Shown here piece by piece: positions 17,275 through 25,271 of a stretch of 64,000 bases of DNA. Under the pieces are notes generated by a model that was given only the letters and a program-made list of their open reading frames with translations, did no database searches and had not been told where the DNA came from. Position numbers and translations under genes: made by a program. Source of the stretch: Cellulomonas humilata (GTDB taxonomy: Bacteria; Actinomycetota; Actinomycetes; Actinomycetales; Cellulomonadaceae); NCBI RefSeq assembly GCF_030814415.1, contig NZ_JAUSVB010000003.1:186001-250000 (forward strand), in the 5' to 3' direction. The first letter of the stretch is position 1; the number at the start of each line of letters is the position of its first letter.

Positions 17275-18497
17275 CGACGGCGGTCCGCGGTGGTGCTGGA
17301 CTCGTCGTCGTGCACCTCGGTCGCGCGGACGCCCGGTCCGTCCTCGTGTACGGGGCAGGACTGGTCCAGGGCCTGGCACTCGTGTCGTTCCCCGCCGCGA
17401 GCTCGATCCTGCTGAGCGCGTCCGGGTACGACCTGAGCACCACCCAGTACGGGCTGATGTTCGTCCCGCAGGTCGTGCTCGCGATCACGGGAGCGGCGAC
17501 GTCCCCGCTGCTGGCCGCACAGTGGTCGCTGCAGCGCGTGCTGCAGGTCGGGCTGGTGTCGAACCTCCTCGCGATGCTCCTGCTCGTGCTGAGCCAGGCC
17601 GTGTCGACGTCGCCCGCCGCCTACCCGGTCCTCCTGTGCGCGACGGGCGCGCTGGGCTTCGGCTTCGGCACCACGGTGCCCGCGCTGAACACGTTCGCCG
17701 CGCGACTGAGGCCGGCCGACCAGGACCGGTCGATCCTCACGCTCAACGCGCTGCTCGGCACGGGGACCGCGCTGGCACCGCTGCTGATCGCCCTGTTCCT
17801 GGCGCTCGGGGCGTGGTGGCTCCTGCCGGTCCTCGCCGCCGCAGGGCTCGTCATGTTCCTGGTCCTCGCCCTGCGGACCGCGCTGGATGCCGGGCCGGCA
17901 CAGCAGCGGACCACCGGGCAGCGCCAGAAGCTGCCCACCCGGTTCTGGTGGTACGCCACCGCGGCCGTGCTCTACGGCGTGTGCGAGACGCTCTTCGGCA
18001 ACTGGTCGAGCGTGTACCTCACCGGGGAGCGCGCGCTGTCCGCGCAGACCGCCTCGTTGGCGCTGGCCGCCTTCTGGGCCTGCGTGACCCTGGGCCGGGT
18101 GATCGTCGCGGCCCTCACGACGCGCGTCGCGGCGACCGTCGTGTTCGTCGTGCTGCCGGTCCTCATCGCTGCGTCCAACCTCGCGGTCTCGTCCTCCCAC
18201 GGTGCCGTCGCCGCCGTCCTCGCCTTCGCCGCCGCCGGGTTCGCGTGCTCCGCGATGCTGCCCCTCACGCTGAGCCTCGCGGGGGAGGAGTTCCCCCGGC
18301 TCGGCGCGACGTCCTCCGGCGAGCTCATCGCCGCCTACCAGGTCGGCTACGGGTTCGCCGCGTTCGGCGTCGCGCCGCTGGAGTCCGCGACCGGCATCGG
18401 CCTCGCCGGTGTGTACCTCGTCGGCGCGGGTGTGGCGATCGTCCTCGCCGTCATCGCGCGCGTCATCACCGCAGGGACGCCGCGGCCTGCCACCTGA
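17271..18497 (+). CDS. MFS transporter
   Basis: Major facilitator superfamily permease of about 408 residues with twelve predicted hydrophobic helices and a hydrophilic mid-loop near RTALDAGPAQQRTTGQRQK. Substrate unknown; the sequence contains ALNTFAARLRPADQDRSILTLNALLGTGTALAPLL, a loop typical of sugar/fucose-like or drug MFS members. The ATG at 17271 is closely preceded by GAGAGG, too near for a normal site, so leaderless or downstream initiation is possible. Divergent from the BASS gene and convergent with the pentapeptide gene. Confidence 0.82.
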   Translation: MTTAVRGGAGLVVVHLGRADARSVLVYGAGLVQGLALVSFPAASSILLSASGYDLSTTQYGLMFVPQVVLAITGAATSPLLAAQWSLQRVLQVGLVSNLLAMLLLVLSQAVSTSPAAYPVLLCATGALGFGFGTTVPALNTFAARLRPADQDRSILTLNALLGTGTALAPLLIALFLALGAWWLLPVLAAAGLVMFLVLALRTALDAGPAQQRTTGQRQKLPTRFWWYATAAVLYGVCETLFGNWSSVYLTGERALSAQTASLALAAFWACVTLGRVIVAALTTRVAATVVFVVLPVLIAASNLAVSSSHGAVAAVLAFAAAGFACSAMLPLTLSLAGEEFPRLGATSSGELIAAYQVGYGFAAFGVAPLESATGIGLAGVYLVGAGVAIVLAVIARVITAGTPRPAT

Positions 18498-18506
18498 GCG
18501 CTGCGC

Positions 18507-19298
18507 TCACCAGTGCGCGGGTGCGTCCAGGCCGGCGGGCAGTCGGGTCGTCCGGTCGCCGCGCGCGGACGCCACCTGCGGCGGTGTCAGGAAGAGTGCG
18601 TCCGCGAGGTCGGCACCGTCGAGGCGGGCGCCGCGCAGGTCCGCTCCCAGCAGGTCGGCCCGTCGCAGGTCGGCGCTCCGCAGGTCCGCGCCGATCAGGA
18701 GCGCACCGCGCAGGTCGGCCCCGTGCAGGTCGGCACGGCGGAGGTTCGCCCCCGTCAGGTCGGTGCCGCGGGCCTGTCGGCCGCGCAGGCCGTCCCGCGC
18801 GAGCGCGCTCACCCGTCCGAGCAGCTCGCCGACCAGGGCCTGGGCATCCGGTCCCGCTCCCGCGTCCCGCACGTCAGCGACCTCGATACGCAGCCGCGCG
18901 ATCTCGTCGTGCAGCGGCGCCGCGGCGCGGAGCGCGAGCGCCTCGGTGAGGTACCAGAGCAGCTCGTGCAGACCGCGCATCGTCCCGAAGACCGCGAACA
19001 TGTCGGCGGCGATGGCGGGGTCGTCGCGCCACGTGCGCCCGTCGAACAGCTGCTGCGTGACGAACTGCCCGGCGCCGAAGCACTCGTACACCGTGCACCC
19101 CGTGAACCCGCTGGTCCGCAGGTCCGCGTGGATGCCGCACCGGAAGTCGTCCTGCAGGTTGCGGCACGGGGTGCCGGCCGGCTTGTCGTACGCGAAGTCC
19201 GACGACCGCTGGAACGCGTGCGCCACGCAGCACAGCCCAGCGCACCGGGAGCAGTCCGAGCGCAGCTCGCGCAGCGGGATCGGGGCGTGGTCGGTCAC
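18507..19298 (-). CDS. Cys-rich domain plus pentapeptide-repeat protein
   Basis: Protein of 263 residues with two parts. The N-terminal 75 residues hold a CxxCxxxCC cluster (C16, C19, C23, C24) followed by C45, C54, C68 and C73, a pattern like the YkgJ metal-binding family. A helical linker (about 95-170) leads to a C-terminal quadrilateral helix of A(D/N)L pentapeptide repeats (about 178-245). Pentapeptide proteins can mimic DNA or act as scaffolds; the combination with a metal-cluster domain is unusual. GTG start. No operon partner is evident. Function unknown. Confidence 0.82.
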   Translation of the reverse strand: MTDHAPIPLRELRSDCSRCAGLCCVAHAFQRSSDFAYDKPAGTPCRNLQDDFRCGIHADLRTSGFTGCTVYECFGAGQFVTQQLFDGRTWRDDPAIAADMFAVFGTMRGLHELLWYLTEALALRAAAPLHDEIARLRIEVADVRDAGAGPDAQALVGELLGRVSALARDGLRGRQARGTDLTGANLRRADLHGADLRGALLIGADLRSADLRRADLLGADLRGARLDGADLADALFLTPPQVASARGDRTTRLPAGLDAPAHW

Positions 19299-19320
19299 GA
19301 GGTCGAGACTAGATCGGTCG

Positions 19321-19608
19321 TCACTCCACCGCGTCGATCAGCCGGCGCACCGCCGCGACGTGCTCGTGCAGTGCCCGCCGGCCGACCGGTGTCAGCCCGA
19401 CCCACGTGGTCCGCCGGCCCGCGTGGACGCCCTTGCGGCTGTGCAGGTAACCGGCGTCGACCAGCGCCGAGACGTGCTTGGACAGCACGGAGTCGCTGAC
19501 CTCGAGCGCGGTCCGCAACGTCGCGAACTCCGCCTCCGACACCCCGGACAACGTCGTGACGAGCTGCAGCCGCGTCGGAGCGTGGATCAGCGGATCGAGC
19601 CCGGTCAT
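19321..19608 (-). CDS. Winged-helix transcriptional regulator
   Basis: Small winged-helix DNA-binding protein of 95 residues (ArsR/MarR-like HTH_34 type): MTGLDPLIHAPTRLQLVTTL, recognition helix around VSDSVLSKHVSALVDAGYL, wing RKGVHAGRRTTWVGLTPVGR. No ligand domain. The ATG overlaps the stop of the membrane-protein gene (ATGA), so the two form an operon. Two similar palindromes, one over the start codon of that operon, are its likely targets, giving autorepression (inference). Confidence 0.87.
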   Translation of the reverse strand: MTGLDPLIHAPTRLQLVTTLSGVSEAEFATLRTALEVSDSVLSKHVSALVDAGYLHSRKGVHAGRRTTWVGLTPVGRRALHEHVAAVRRLIDAVE

Positions 19609-20162
19609 CAGCCGAGGACCAGCAGCGCCGCGCACCCCAGGCACGCGACCACCGCGAGCACGCCCAGCACCCGCGGCGAGGCGCCGCGCTCGTGGGCGGC
19701 CGGGTCGTGGCGGTAGGCGTGCCACCAGTGGCGGGCGCCGAGCGCGCAGCCGACTCCGGCTGCCACGGCCGCCACGGCGACGAGCCACCACCGGGAGTCG
19801 AAGGCGGCGACGATCCCCACGGCGAGCGCGCCGAGGTAGACGACGGATGCGCCCGCCCCGGCCGCGAGGACGACCTGGCTGGCCAGGCCGTCCACCCGGA
19901 CGCCGTTGATCCGGCTGAACCGGTGCAGGAGGAGCGCCGCCACGCCGAGGAAGACCGCGACCCCGGCGAGCGCGACGGCGACCCCGGTGACCGTCTGCGC
20001 GGCGATCCCGTAGGCCGCGGCGCCGACCTGGACCGCGATCCCGGTGGCGAGCATCGGGTAGAAGCCGGTGGGCAGCCGCAGGCCGGCCGTCAGTCGTCGG
20101 CGTGCGTCGTCGGCCACGTTCAGGGCCGTGAGCGGGTCCTCAGGATCTCGGCTACTTTCCAT
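19608..20162 (-). CDS. Membrane protein of unknown function
   Basis: Protein of 184 residues with five hydrophobic segments, a charged N-terminus (ESSRDPEDPLTALNVADDARRRL) and a basic loop ARHWWHAYRHDPAAHERG near the end. I do not recognise a functional family. It is the first gene of a two-gene operon with a winged-helix regulator, an arrangement common for small regulator-controlled membrane proteins. The ATG at 20162 lies inside a 21-bp palindrome, so regulator binding would mask both promoter and start. Confidence 0.75.
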   Translation of the reverse strand: MESSRDPEDPLTALNVADDARRRLTAGLRLPTGFYPMLATGIAVQVGAAAYGIAAQTVTGVAVALAGVAVFLGVAALLLHRFSRINGVRVDGLASQVVLAAGAGASVVYLGALAVGIVAAFDSRWWLVAVAAVAAGVGCALGARHWWHAYRHDPAAHERGASPRVLGVLAVVACLGCAALLVLG

Positions 20163-20173
20163 AGCGGAAAGTA
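20153..20173. promoter_or_regulatory. Operator 1 of the winged-helix regulator (candidate)
   Basis: TACTTTCC and GGAAAGTA arms (20153-20160 and 20166-20173) around a five-base centre, perfect inverted repeat. It contains the start codon of the membrane-protein gene. A second similar palindrome is centred 28 bases away. Confidence 0.55.
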
Positions 20174-20181
20174 TGGATCGA

Positions 20182-20200
20182 ACTTTCCAGATTGGCAAGT
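20182..20200. promoter_or_regulatory. Operator 2 of the winged-helix regulator (candidate)
   Basis: ACTTTCC (20182-20188), five bases, GGCAAGT (20194-20200): the same palindrome as operator 1 with one mismatched pair. Located between the leftward membrane-protein operon and the PopR-type boxes of the clpP operon, so it could influence both directions. Confidence 0.5.
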
Positions 20201-20206
20201 ATGTGG

Positions 20207-20236
20207 TCTGCCGTCGGCAGATCTGCCCACGGCAGA
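20207..20236 (+). promoter_or_regulatory. Two adjacent PopR-type boxes upstream of clpP pair
   Basis: TCTGCC-N3-GGCAGA occurs twice back to back: 20207-20221 and 20222-20236, both perfect. This matches the palindrome published for PopR activation of clpP3-clpP4 in Streptomyces lividans (from memory of that literature). The boxes end 65 bases before the first clpP ATG, fitting an upstream activator site. A PopR/ClgR-like gene lies just downstream of the clpP pair. Confidence 0.85.
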
Positions 20237-20300
20237 CCCGGGGTCCGTGCGCGGTCCGCGCGTGTGACGGTCGAGGGACCAGCGACCCACGGAGGCACTC

Positions 20301-20909
20301 ATGACCACCGCACCACCCACAGTCCGCCCCTTCGACGACGACCTGTCCACCCGCCTCCTGCACCAGCGGATCGTCGTGCTGGGCCAGGAGGTCGACGACA
20401 CCATCGCCAACCGCGTCTGCGCGCAGCTGCTCCTGCTCTCCGCGGAGGACCCCCGGCGCGACATCGCGCTCTACATCAACTCCCCGGGCGGTTCCGTCAG
20501 CGCGGCCCTCGCGATGTACGACACGATGCGACTCATCCCGAACGACGTCGCGACGCTCGCGATGGGTCTGGCGGCGAGCGCCGCCCAGTTCCTGCTCAGC
20601 GCCGGCACCCCGGGCAAGCGGTTCGCGCTGCGGCACTCCCGCGTGCTCATGCACCAGCCGTCCGGCGGGATCTGCGGGACCGCGATCGACATCGCGATCC
20701 AGGCGCAGAACATGGCGCACGTGAAGCGCACCATGCAGGCGCTCACGGCCGAGCACACCGGGCAGAGCGTCGAGACGATCGAGCGGGACGCCGACCGCGA
20801 CGCCTGGTTCACCGCCGAGGAGGCGCTCGCGTACGGGTTCATCGACCGGGTGGTCGAGCACCTCGACGACGTGCGCCCCGACGCGTCGATCCGACGGGCG
20901 GGTCTGTGA
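20301..20909 (+). CDS. clpP: ATP-dependent Clp protease proteolytic subunit (ClpP3/4-like, first)
   Basis: ClpP serine peptidase of 202 residues. The triad is complete: Ser93 (LAASAAQ), His118 (VLMHQPSGG) and Asp167 (ADRDAWF), with the spacings seen in E. coli ClpP. ClpP subunits form a tetradecameric chamber fed by an unfoldase (ClpX or ClpC), not encoded here. GGAGG precedes the ATG. The second clpP follows with a one-base TGATG overlap. The two PopR-type boxes upstream suggest this is the regulated ClpP3/ClpP4-like pair rather than the housekeeping clpP1P2-clpX operon. Confidence 0.93.
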   Translation: MTTAPPTVRPFDDDLSTRLLHQRIVVLGQEVDDTIANRVCAQLLLLSAEDPRRDIALYINSPGGSVSAALAMYDTMRLIPNDVATLAMGLAASAAQFLLSAGTPGKRFALRHSRVLMHQPSGGICGTAIDIAIQAQNMAHVKRTMQALTAEHTGQSVETIERDADRDAWFTAEEALAYGFIDRVVEHLDDVRPDASIRRAGL

Positions 20910-21532
20910 TGGCCGGCCAGTACACGATCCCCGTGGTCATCGAGCAGCGGCCGACGGGCGAGCGCGCGTCCGACGTCTACTCCCGCCTGCTCACCGACCG
21001 GATCATCTTCCTGGGCACCGAGATCGACGACGGGGTCGCCAACGTCGTCATCGCGCAGCTGCTGCACCTGCAGTCGGAGAGCCAGGACTCGCCGATCCAC
21101 CTGTACATCAACTCGCCGGGCGGCTCGATCACCGCGCTCCTGGCCGTCTACGACACCATCCAGTACATCAAGCCGACCGTGGCGACGTTCTGCCTCGGGC
21201 AGGCGGCGTCCGCTGCGGCCGTGCTGCTGGCGGCGGGGACGCCCGGCAACCGGCACGTTCTCGAGCATGCCCGCGTGCTGCTGCACCAGCCGTCGGGCGG
21301 GGGAGAGGGGACCGCGGCCGACCTGGAGATCCAGGCCCGCGAGATCGCCCGGCTGCGCGAGCAGGTGGACGAGATCCTGCACCGCCACACGGGTCAGCCG
21401 CTGGCCAAGCTGCGCACCGACACCGAGCGCGACCTGATCCTGACCGCCCAGCAGGCCGTCGACTACGGCTTGGCGGATCGCGTCGTCACCACCCTCAAAG
21501 CGAGGCCGGACCTGGAGCGCAGCGAAGGGTGA
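20909..21532 (+). CDS. clpP: ATP-dependent Clp protease proteolytic subunit (ClpP3/4-like, second)
   Basis: Second ClpP of 207 residues: Ser101 (GQAASAAA), His126 (VLLHQPSGG) and Asp175 (TERDLIL) complete the triad. It starts at 20909 on the last base of the preceding stop, so the two subunits are translationally coupled and probably assemble as a mixed heptamer pair, as known for actinobacterial ClpP1P2. The last codons overlap a degenerate copy of a 91-bp palindromic repeat found again upstream of clpS, so the C-terminus (DLERSEG) may be partly repeat-derived. Confidence 0.93.
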   Translation: MAGQYTIPVVIEQRPTGERASDVYSRLLTDRIIFLGTEIDDGVANVVIAQLLHLQSESQDSPIHLYINSPGGSITALLAVYDTIQYIKPTVATFCLGQAASAAAVLLAAGTPGNRHVLEHARVLLHQPSGGGEGTAADLEIQAREIARLREQVDEILHRHTGQPLAKLRTDTERDLILTAQQAVDYGLADRVVTTLKARPDLERSEG

Positions 21533-21585
21533 GGGGCGCGACGCGGCACTCACCCGTAGCGGAGCGCAAGGTCAGACCGACCACA
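21508..21585. repeat. Degenerate copy of the 91-bp palindromic repeat
   Basis: On the + strand this stretch aligns with the reverse complement of the tandem 91-bp units at 51420-51601. Shared blocks include GACCTGGAG, GCGCAGCG and AGCGGAGCGCAAGGTCAG with few changes. It covers the 3' end of the second clpP and the gap before popR. The terminal inverted repeats (GACCT and AGGTC ends) are kept. Confidence 0.65.
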
Positions 21586-21612
21586 GTGTCAGTGCCGACG
21601 ATCAGCTGACCC

Positions 21613-22035
21613 TCAGGCGGCCAGCAGGAGCGCCGTCCCGACCTCGCCGGTCGGCGACGGCGTCTCCGCCTGGGTGGTGAGGGTGGTGACGCTCGCGAGC
21701 TCGTGGCGACCGGAGGTCGCCGGGTCGGCGGGCGCTGGCGCGGTCAGGTCCACCACCAGCCGGCCCTCGGCCAGTGCGAGCTGCGCGTGCGCGGTGCCCA
21801 CCAGGTCGACGAGCCGCAGCCCGAGCGCCCGGCACACCGCGGCGAGGACCTCCGACGACGCCTCCTTGCGGCCTCGCTCGACCTCGGACAGGTACGCGAC
21901 GGACACTCGCGCGTCCTCGGCGACATCGCGCAGCGTCCGCCTCTGACGCTCCCGCTGCTCCCGCAGGATCGAGCCCACGAGCCGCCGGAGCAGCGGCTCG
22001 GTGCGGTGCTCGAGGTGCGTCAGGTGCGGCGTCAT
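21613..22035 (-). CDS. popR: PopR/ClgR-like XRE-family activator of clpP
   Basis: Regulator of 140 residues with an XRE helix-turn-helix at about 22-80 ([22 protein letters not shown]), the sequence type shared by ClgR and PopR. The C-terminus ends LLLAA; terminal Ala-Ala is the signal by which Streptomyces PopR and ClgR are degraded by ClpP. It converges on the clpP pair whose promoter has two perfect PopR-type boxes, so a PopR role is the best call. ClgR is the alternative. GGAGG lies seven bases before the ATG. Confidence 0.82.
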   Translation of the reverse strand: MTPHLTHLEHRTEPLLRRLVGSILREQRERQRRTLRDVAEDARVSVAYLSEVERGRKEASSEVLAAVCRALGLRLVDLVGTAHAQLALAEGRLVVDLTAPAPADPATSGRHELASVTTLTTQAETPSPTGEVGTALLLAA

Positions 22036-22128
22036 CGCGTCCTCCGGGGGTCCTGTGGTGCTCCCGCCACGCTAGCCCGCGAGGGCCGCCGACCGGCGTC
22101 GCGACGCTTCTGCCCTGAGCGGACGGCG

Positions 22129-22977
22129 TCAGCTCGACACGTCGGCAGTCGTGAAGCGGCTCCACGCCAGCGCGCCGAAGATCACCACCCACGCGGCCTG
22201 GAGTGCGAGCCCCTGACCGAGCACGCCCCAGTCGGGTTCGAGCCGGAGGAACTCCGCGAAGTCGAGCCAGTGGTGCGTCAGGAGTGCGGGCGCGATCGTG
22301 TGGAGCTGAGGGAGCTGGTCGAGGACGCCGCAGACGATCGCGGTGACGACCGTGGCGGCCATCGCGCCGACGGGCACCTCGGTGAGAGTAGAGAAGAACA
22401 GCCCGACCGCGACGAGCCCGGTCATCGACAGCCCGACGTAGACGACGACCGCGGCGATGCGCAGGATGCCGTCGCCGAGCGAGACGGTGGTCCCGGACAG
22501 CAGGGTGATGCCGCGCAGACCGAAGTACGTCGCCCCGGCCACGATCCCGACCACCGCGATCGCGGCCACCGCGGCGGCTGCGAACGTCAGCGCGCCGACG
22601 GCCTTGACCGCGAGGAGCCGACCCCGCGCGACGGGCACGGTCAGCAGGTAGCGCAGGGTGCCGGCCGAGGCCTCGCCCGCGATGGCGTCGCCCGACGCGA
22701 TCCCGATGGTCAGCGGCAGCAGGAACGGCAGGCAGACGAACAGGGACGCGACGACGAGGAACAGCCCGTTGCCGGTCACCCGACCGACGAACCCCGGCCC
22801 CTGTCCCTGGAGGGCGGTGTCCTGCGAGAGGAAGAGCACGGTGCCCAGCAGCAGGGGGACCAGCGCGAGCCCGGCCAGAAGGACCTGGTTGCGGCGTCGG
22901 CCGAGGACGAGCCGCAGCTCGCTGCGGACGAGCCGCGCGAGCGAACCTCGACGAGGGGCGGTCTCAACGAGCGACAT
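22129..22977 (-). CDS. ABC-2 type transporter permease
   Basis: Membrane subunit of 282 residues with six hydrophobic helices and the ABC-2 arrangement (first helix VLLAGLALVPLLLGTVLFLS, large loop, ASAGTLRYLLTVPVARGRLLAVKAVGAL coupling segment). It overlaps the ATPase gene by 14 bases and belongs to a leftward three-gene operon. Partner of the ATPase at 22964-23950. Such pairs export lipids, peptides or antibiotics or reshape the envelope; the substrate is unknown, but the LolA-like partner suggests an envelope function. Confidence 0.87.
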   Translation of the reverse strand: MSLVETAPRRGSLARLVRSELRLVLGRRRNQVLLAGLALVPLLLGTVLFLSQDTALQGQGPGFVGRVTGNGLFLVVASLFVCLPFLLPLTIGIASGDAIAGEASAGTLRYLLTVPVARGRLLAVKAVGALTFAAAAVAAIAVVGIVAGATYFGLRGITLLSGTTVSLGDGILRIAAVVVYVGLSMTGLVAVGLFFSTLTEVPVGAMAATVVTAIVCGVLDQLPQLHTIAPALLTHHWLDFAEFLRLEPDWGVLGQGLALQAAWVVIFGALAWSRFTTADVSS

Positions 22978-23950
22978 CGAAGCCCTCCCCGGTCAGCTCG
23001 ACGAAGATCTGCTCCAGGTTCGGTCGCCGCACCTCGAACCCCAGGAGGTCGACGCCCGCATACACGAGGGCGGTCGACACCTTCTCGGGCGGCACGGCTC
23101 CGAGCAGCGCGGACACCGTGGCGTCCACCACCTGGAGGTCGGTCAGGCCCAGACCGGTCAGCACCTCCGTCGCGGCGCCGACGTGGTCGGCGGACGTCTG
23201 CACGGACAGCCGCGGCAGGCCGCGCGAGGTGAGCTCCGCGCGGTCGCCCTGGAGCAGCAGGTGGCCGCCGCTCATGATCCCGATGTGGCTGCACACCTGC
23301 TCGATCTCGGCCAGCAGGTGCGACGAGACCAGCACGGTGGTGCCGTGCTCGGCGAGCTCCCGCACCAGGTTGCGCACCTCGCGCGTGCCCTGCGGGTCGA
23401 GGCCGTTGGTCGGCTCGTCGAGCACCAGGAGCTCCCGCGGACGCAGCAGGGCGGCCGCGAGCCCGAGCCGCTGCTTCATGCCGAGCGAGTACTGCCGGTA
23501 GGGCTTGCCGGCCGCGGCACCGAGCCCGACGCGGTCGAGCGCCTCGTCGGCGCGCTTCCGGGCGGTGCGGGGGTCGGCCGTCGCGTCGCTGGCGTCCAGC
23601 CGCGCGAGGTTGGCCGAGCCGGTCAGGTAGGGGTGGAAGGCCGGCCCCTCGACGAGCGCCCCGACCCGCGGCAGCACGTCGGCGCCCGCCCCCGGCATCT
23701 CGCCGCCCAGCAGGAACGCGCGCCCGCTCGTCGGCCGCACCAGCCCGAGCAGCATGCGGATGGTCGTCGTCTTGCCCGAGCCGTTGGGCCCGATGAACCC
23801 GTAGACGGCACCGCGCGGGACCTGCAGGTCGATGCCGGCGACCGCGACCTGTCCCGAGCGGAACCGCTTGGTGAGCCCCTCGGTCGAGATGGCGAGCGGC
23901 GCGACGACGGCCGCACCCGAAGGTGCGGCCCCCGTCGTCGGATCCGTCAC
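22964..23950 (-). CDS. ABC transporter ATP-binding protein
   Basis: ATPase of 328 residues: Walker A GPNGSGKT at 54-61, signature YSLGMKQRLGLAAAL, Walker B LLVLDEPTNGLDPQG and the H-loop segment TVLVSSHLL. A C-terminal regulatory part of about 90 residues is typical of CcmA/DrrA-like drug and lipid exporters. The GTG start overlaps the stop of the LolA-like gene (GTGA). It energises the adjacent permease. Function in antibiotic or cell-envelope stress export is inferred from the divergent two-component system. Confidence 0.9.
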   Translation of the reverse strand: MTDPTTGAAPSGAAVVAPLAISTEGLTKRFRSGQVAVAGIDLQVPRGAVYGFIGPNGSGKTTTIRMLLGLVRPTSGRAFLLGGEMPGAGADVLPRVGALVEGPAFHPYLTGSANLARLDASDATADPRTARKRADEALDRVGLGAAAGKPYRQYSLGMKQRLGLAAALLRPRELLVLDEPTNGLDPQGTREVRNLVRELAEHGTTVLVSSHLLAEIEQVCSHIGIMSGGHLLLQGDRAELTSRGLPRLSVQTSADHVGAATEVLTGLGLTDLQVVDATVSALLGAVPPEKVSTALVYAGVDLLGFEVRRPNLEQIFVELTGEGFDVAR

Positions 23951-25188
23951 TGGGCCGCCAGGGCCTGGAGCGTGGCACCGGGCACGGCGCCGACGAGCAC
24001 GCGGCCGTCGTCGGTGACCAGCACCGACAGCAGCGCGGAGGACAGCAGCCGCCCCTCGGGCACCTCGGTGGTCAGCGTGTCGTACAGCGCGGTGGTGTCG
24101 AGGTCACCCATCGGTGAGCCGGACCCCTCCTCGGGCACGAACTCGGAGTACAGGTCCGCAGCACCCTGCGAGCCGAACGTCTTGTCGACGCCGGGCAGGC
24201 TTGCCGCGGCCGACGGGTCGCCGGCGACCAGGGCCGCGACGTCGAGCCCGGAGGCCTCCACGACGGTGTCCCAGCCGGTCCCGGTGACGGTCACTCCCTC
24301 GGGCAGCTCCTTGTCGGGAGTCTCGGTCGCCGCCTCGGCGGGAACCTCCGGCAGCGGCACGACGACCTCGCGGGTCGACGCCCCGGCCGGGGCCGAGAAC
24401 GCGAGGACCGAGTCGGCGGGCGTCGCGAACGACACGTCGGTGAAGCCGATCTCCAGCGCGGGCGTCTTCGTGTCGGAGGCGCTCCACACCTGCACCCGCA
24501 GCGGGGTCGAGGTCTCGGCGTCCACGGCCACCACGATCCTCCCGACGAGGGTCGTGTCGCTGGTCGGCGTCACCACCAGCTGGTAGGCGGGCCGCCCGGC
24601 TACCTCGGTCTGCGAGTCGAGCGTCACCGTCGACGTCAGCCGGGCCATCCCGACCGCCTGCCGACCGGCCTCCTCCGGCGTCGGCAGGTCGCCCTGCACC
24701 GGAAGGTCACCGGCCTCCGCCTGCGCCGTCAGCTCGTCGTACCGGGCGGCGTCGGCTGCGCTCAGGCTGTAGTGCACGACCGCGTCGTCGGTGCTGGAGT
24801 ACGTCCACGCCTCCGGCCCGTCCTGCACGACCGAGTACTCCGACGTCGCTCCCAGCAGTGCGATGCGGGACCGTTCCCCGCCGTCCGACCAGACGCGCAT
24901 CGTCGAGCTGCCGCCGAGCAGCGCGACCGGGTTGGCGCCGCCGACGTCGCCGAAGGGGAGCGCCGGCAGCCCGAGGCGCGCGGTATAGACGACGGTGCCC
25001 GACAGCGGCGACGGCTCGGCGCTCGCCACCTGCGCGGCGAGCTCCTCGGGGCTGATGGTCGGCAGGCCGGCGTCGTCGGCCGACGCGAACAGCGGGGGAG
25101 CGGCGAACGCCAGACCCACCGCGACGGCGGCGACGACGGGGACGGCCCAGCGGGTCCGGGGGCTGAGGGTGCGACGGGGCTCGTTCAT
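23947..25188 (-). CDS. LolA-like exported/membrane-anchored protein
   Basis: Protein of about 413 residues with one N-terminal hydrophobic segment (AVPVVAAVAVGLAFAAPPLF) acting as signal or anchor, and an extracytoplasmic body resembling LolA/RseB-like lipid-binding proteins (SGTVVYTARLGLP, TMRVWSDGGERSRIALL, AWTYSS, VGRIVVAVDAETSTPLRVQVW). ATG codons at 25188, 25206 and 25221 are all possible; the one at 25188 gives the simplest signal sequence. First gene of the operon with an ABC exporter, divergent from an OmpR-type two-component system. It probably senses or hands over a lipid-like ligand. Confidence 0.75.
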   Translation of the reverse strand: MNEPRRTLSPRTRWAVPVVAAVAVGLAFAAPPLFASADDAGLPTISPEELAAQVASAEPSPLSGTVVYTARLGLPALPFGDVGGANPVALLGGSSTMRVWSDGGERSRIALLGATSEYSVVQDGPEAWTYSSTDDAVVHYSLSAADAARYDELTAQAEAGDLPVQGDLPTPEEAGRQAVGMARLTSTVTLDSQTEVAGRPAYQLVVTPTSDTTLVGRIVVAVDAETSTPLRVQVWSASDTKTPALEIGFTDVSFATPADSVLAFSAPAGASTREVVVPLPEVPAEAATETPDKELPEGVTVTGTGWDTVVEASGLDVAALVAGDPSAAASLPGVDKTFGSQGAADLYSEFVPEEGSGSPMGDLDTTALYDTLTTEVPEGRLLSSALLSVLVTDDGRVLVGAVPGATLQALAAQ

Positions 25189-25271
25189 GGCTCCACTGTG
25201 CGTCATGGCTGCTGAGGGCATCCTGAGAGCATGACGACCGTGGTGCGGGCATCGGATGGGATGCTCGGACC

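Noticed and set aside
18600..18760. Short-period DNA repeats resembling a tandem array or CRISPR
   Set aside because: They are the coding sequence of the pentapeptide repeats (15-base periodicity), with no spacers.
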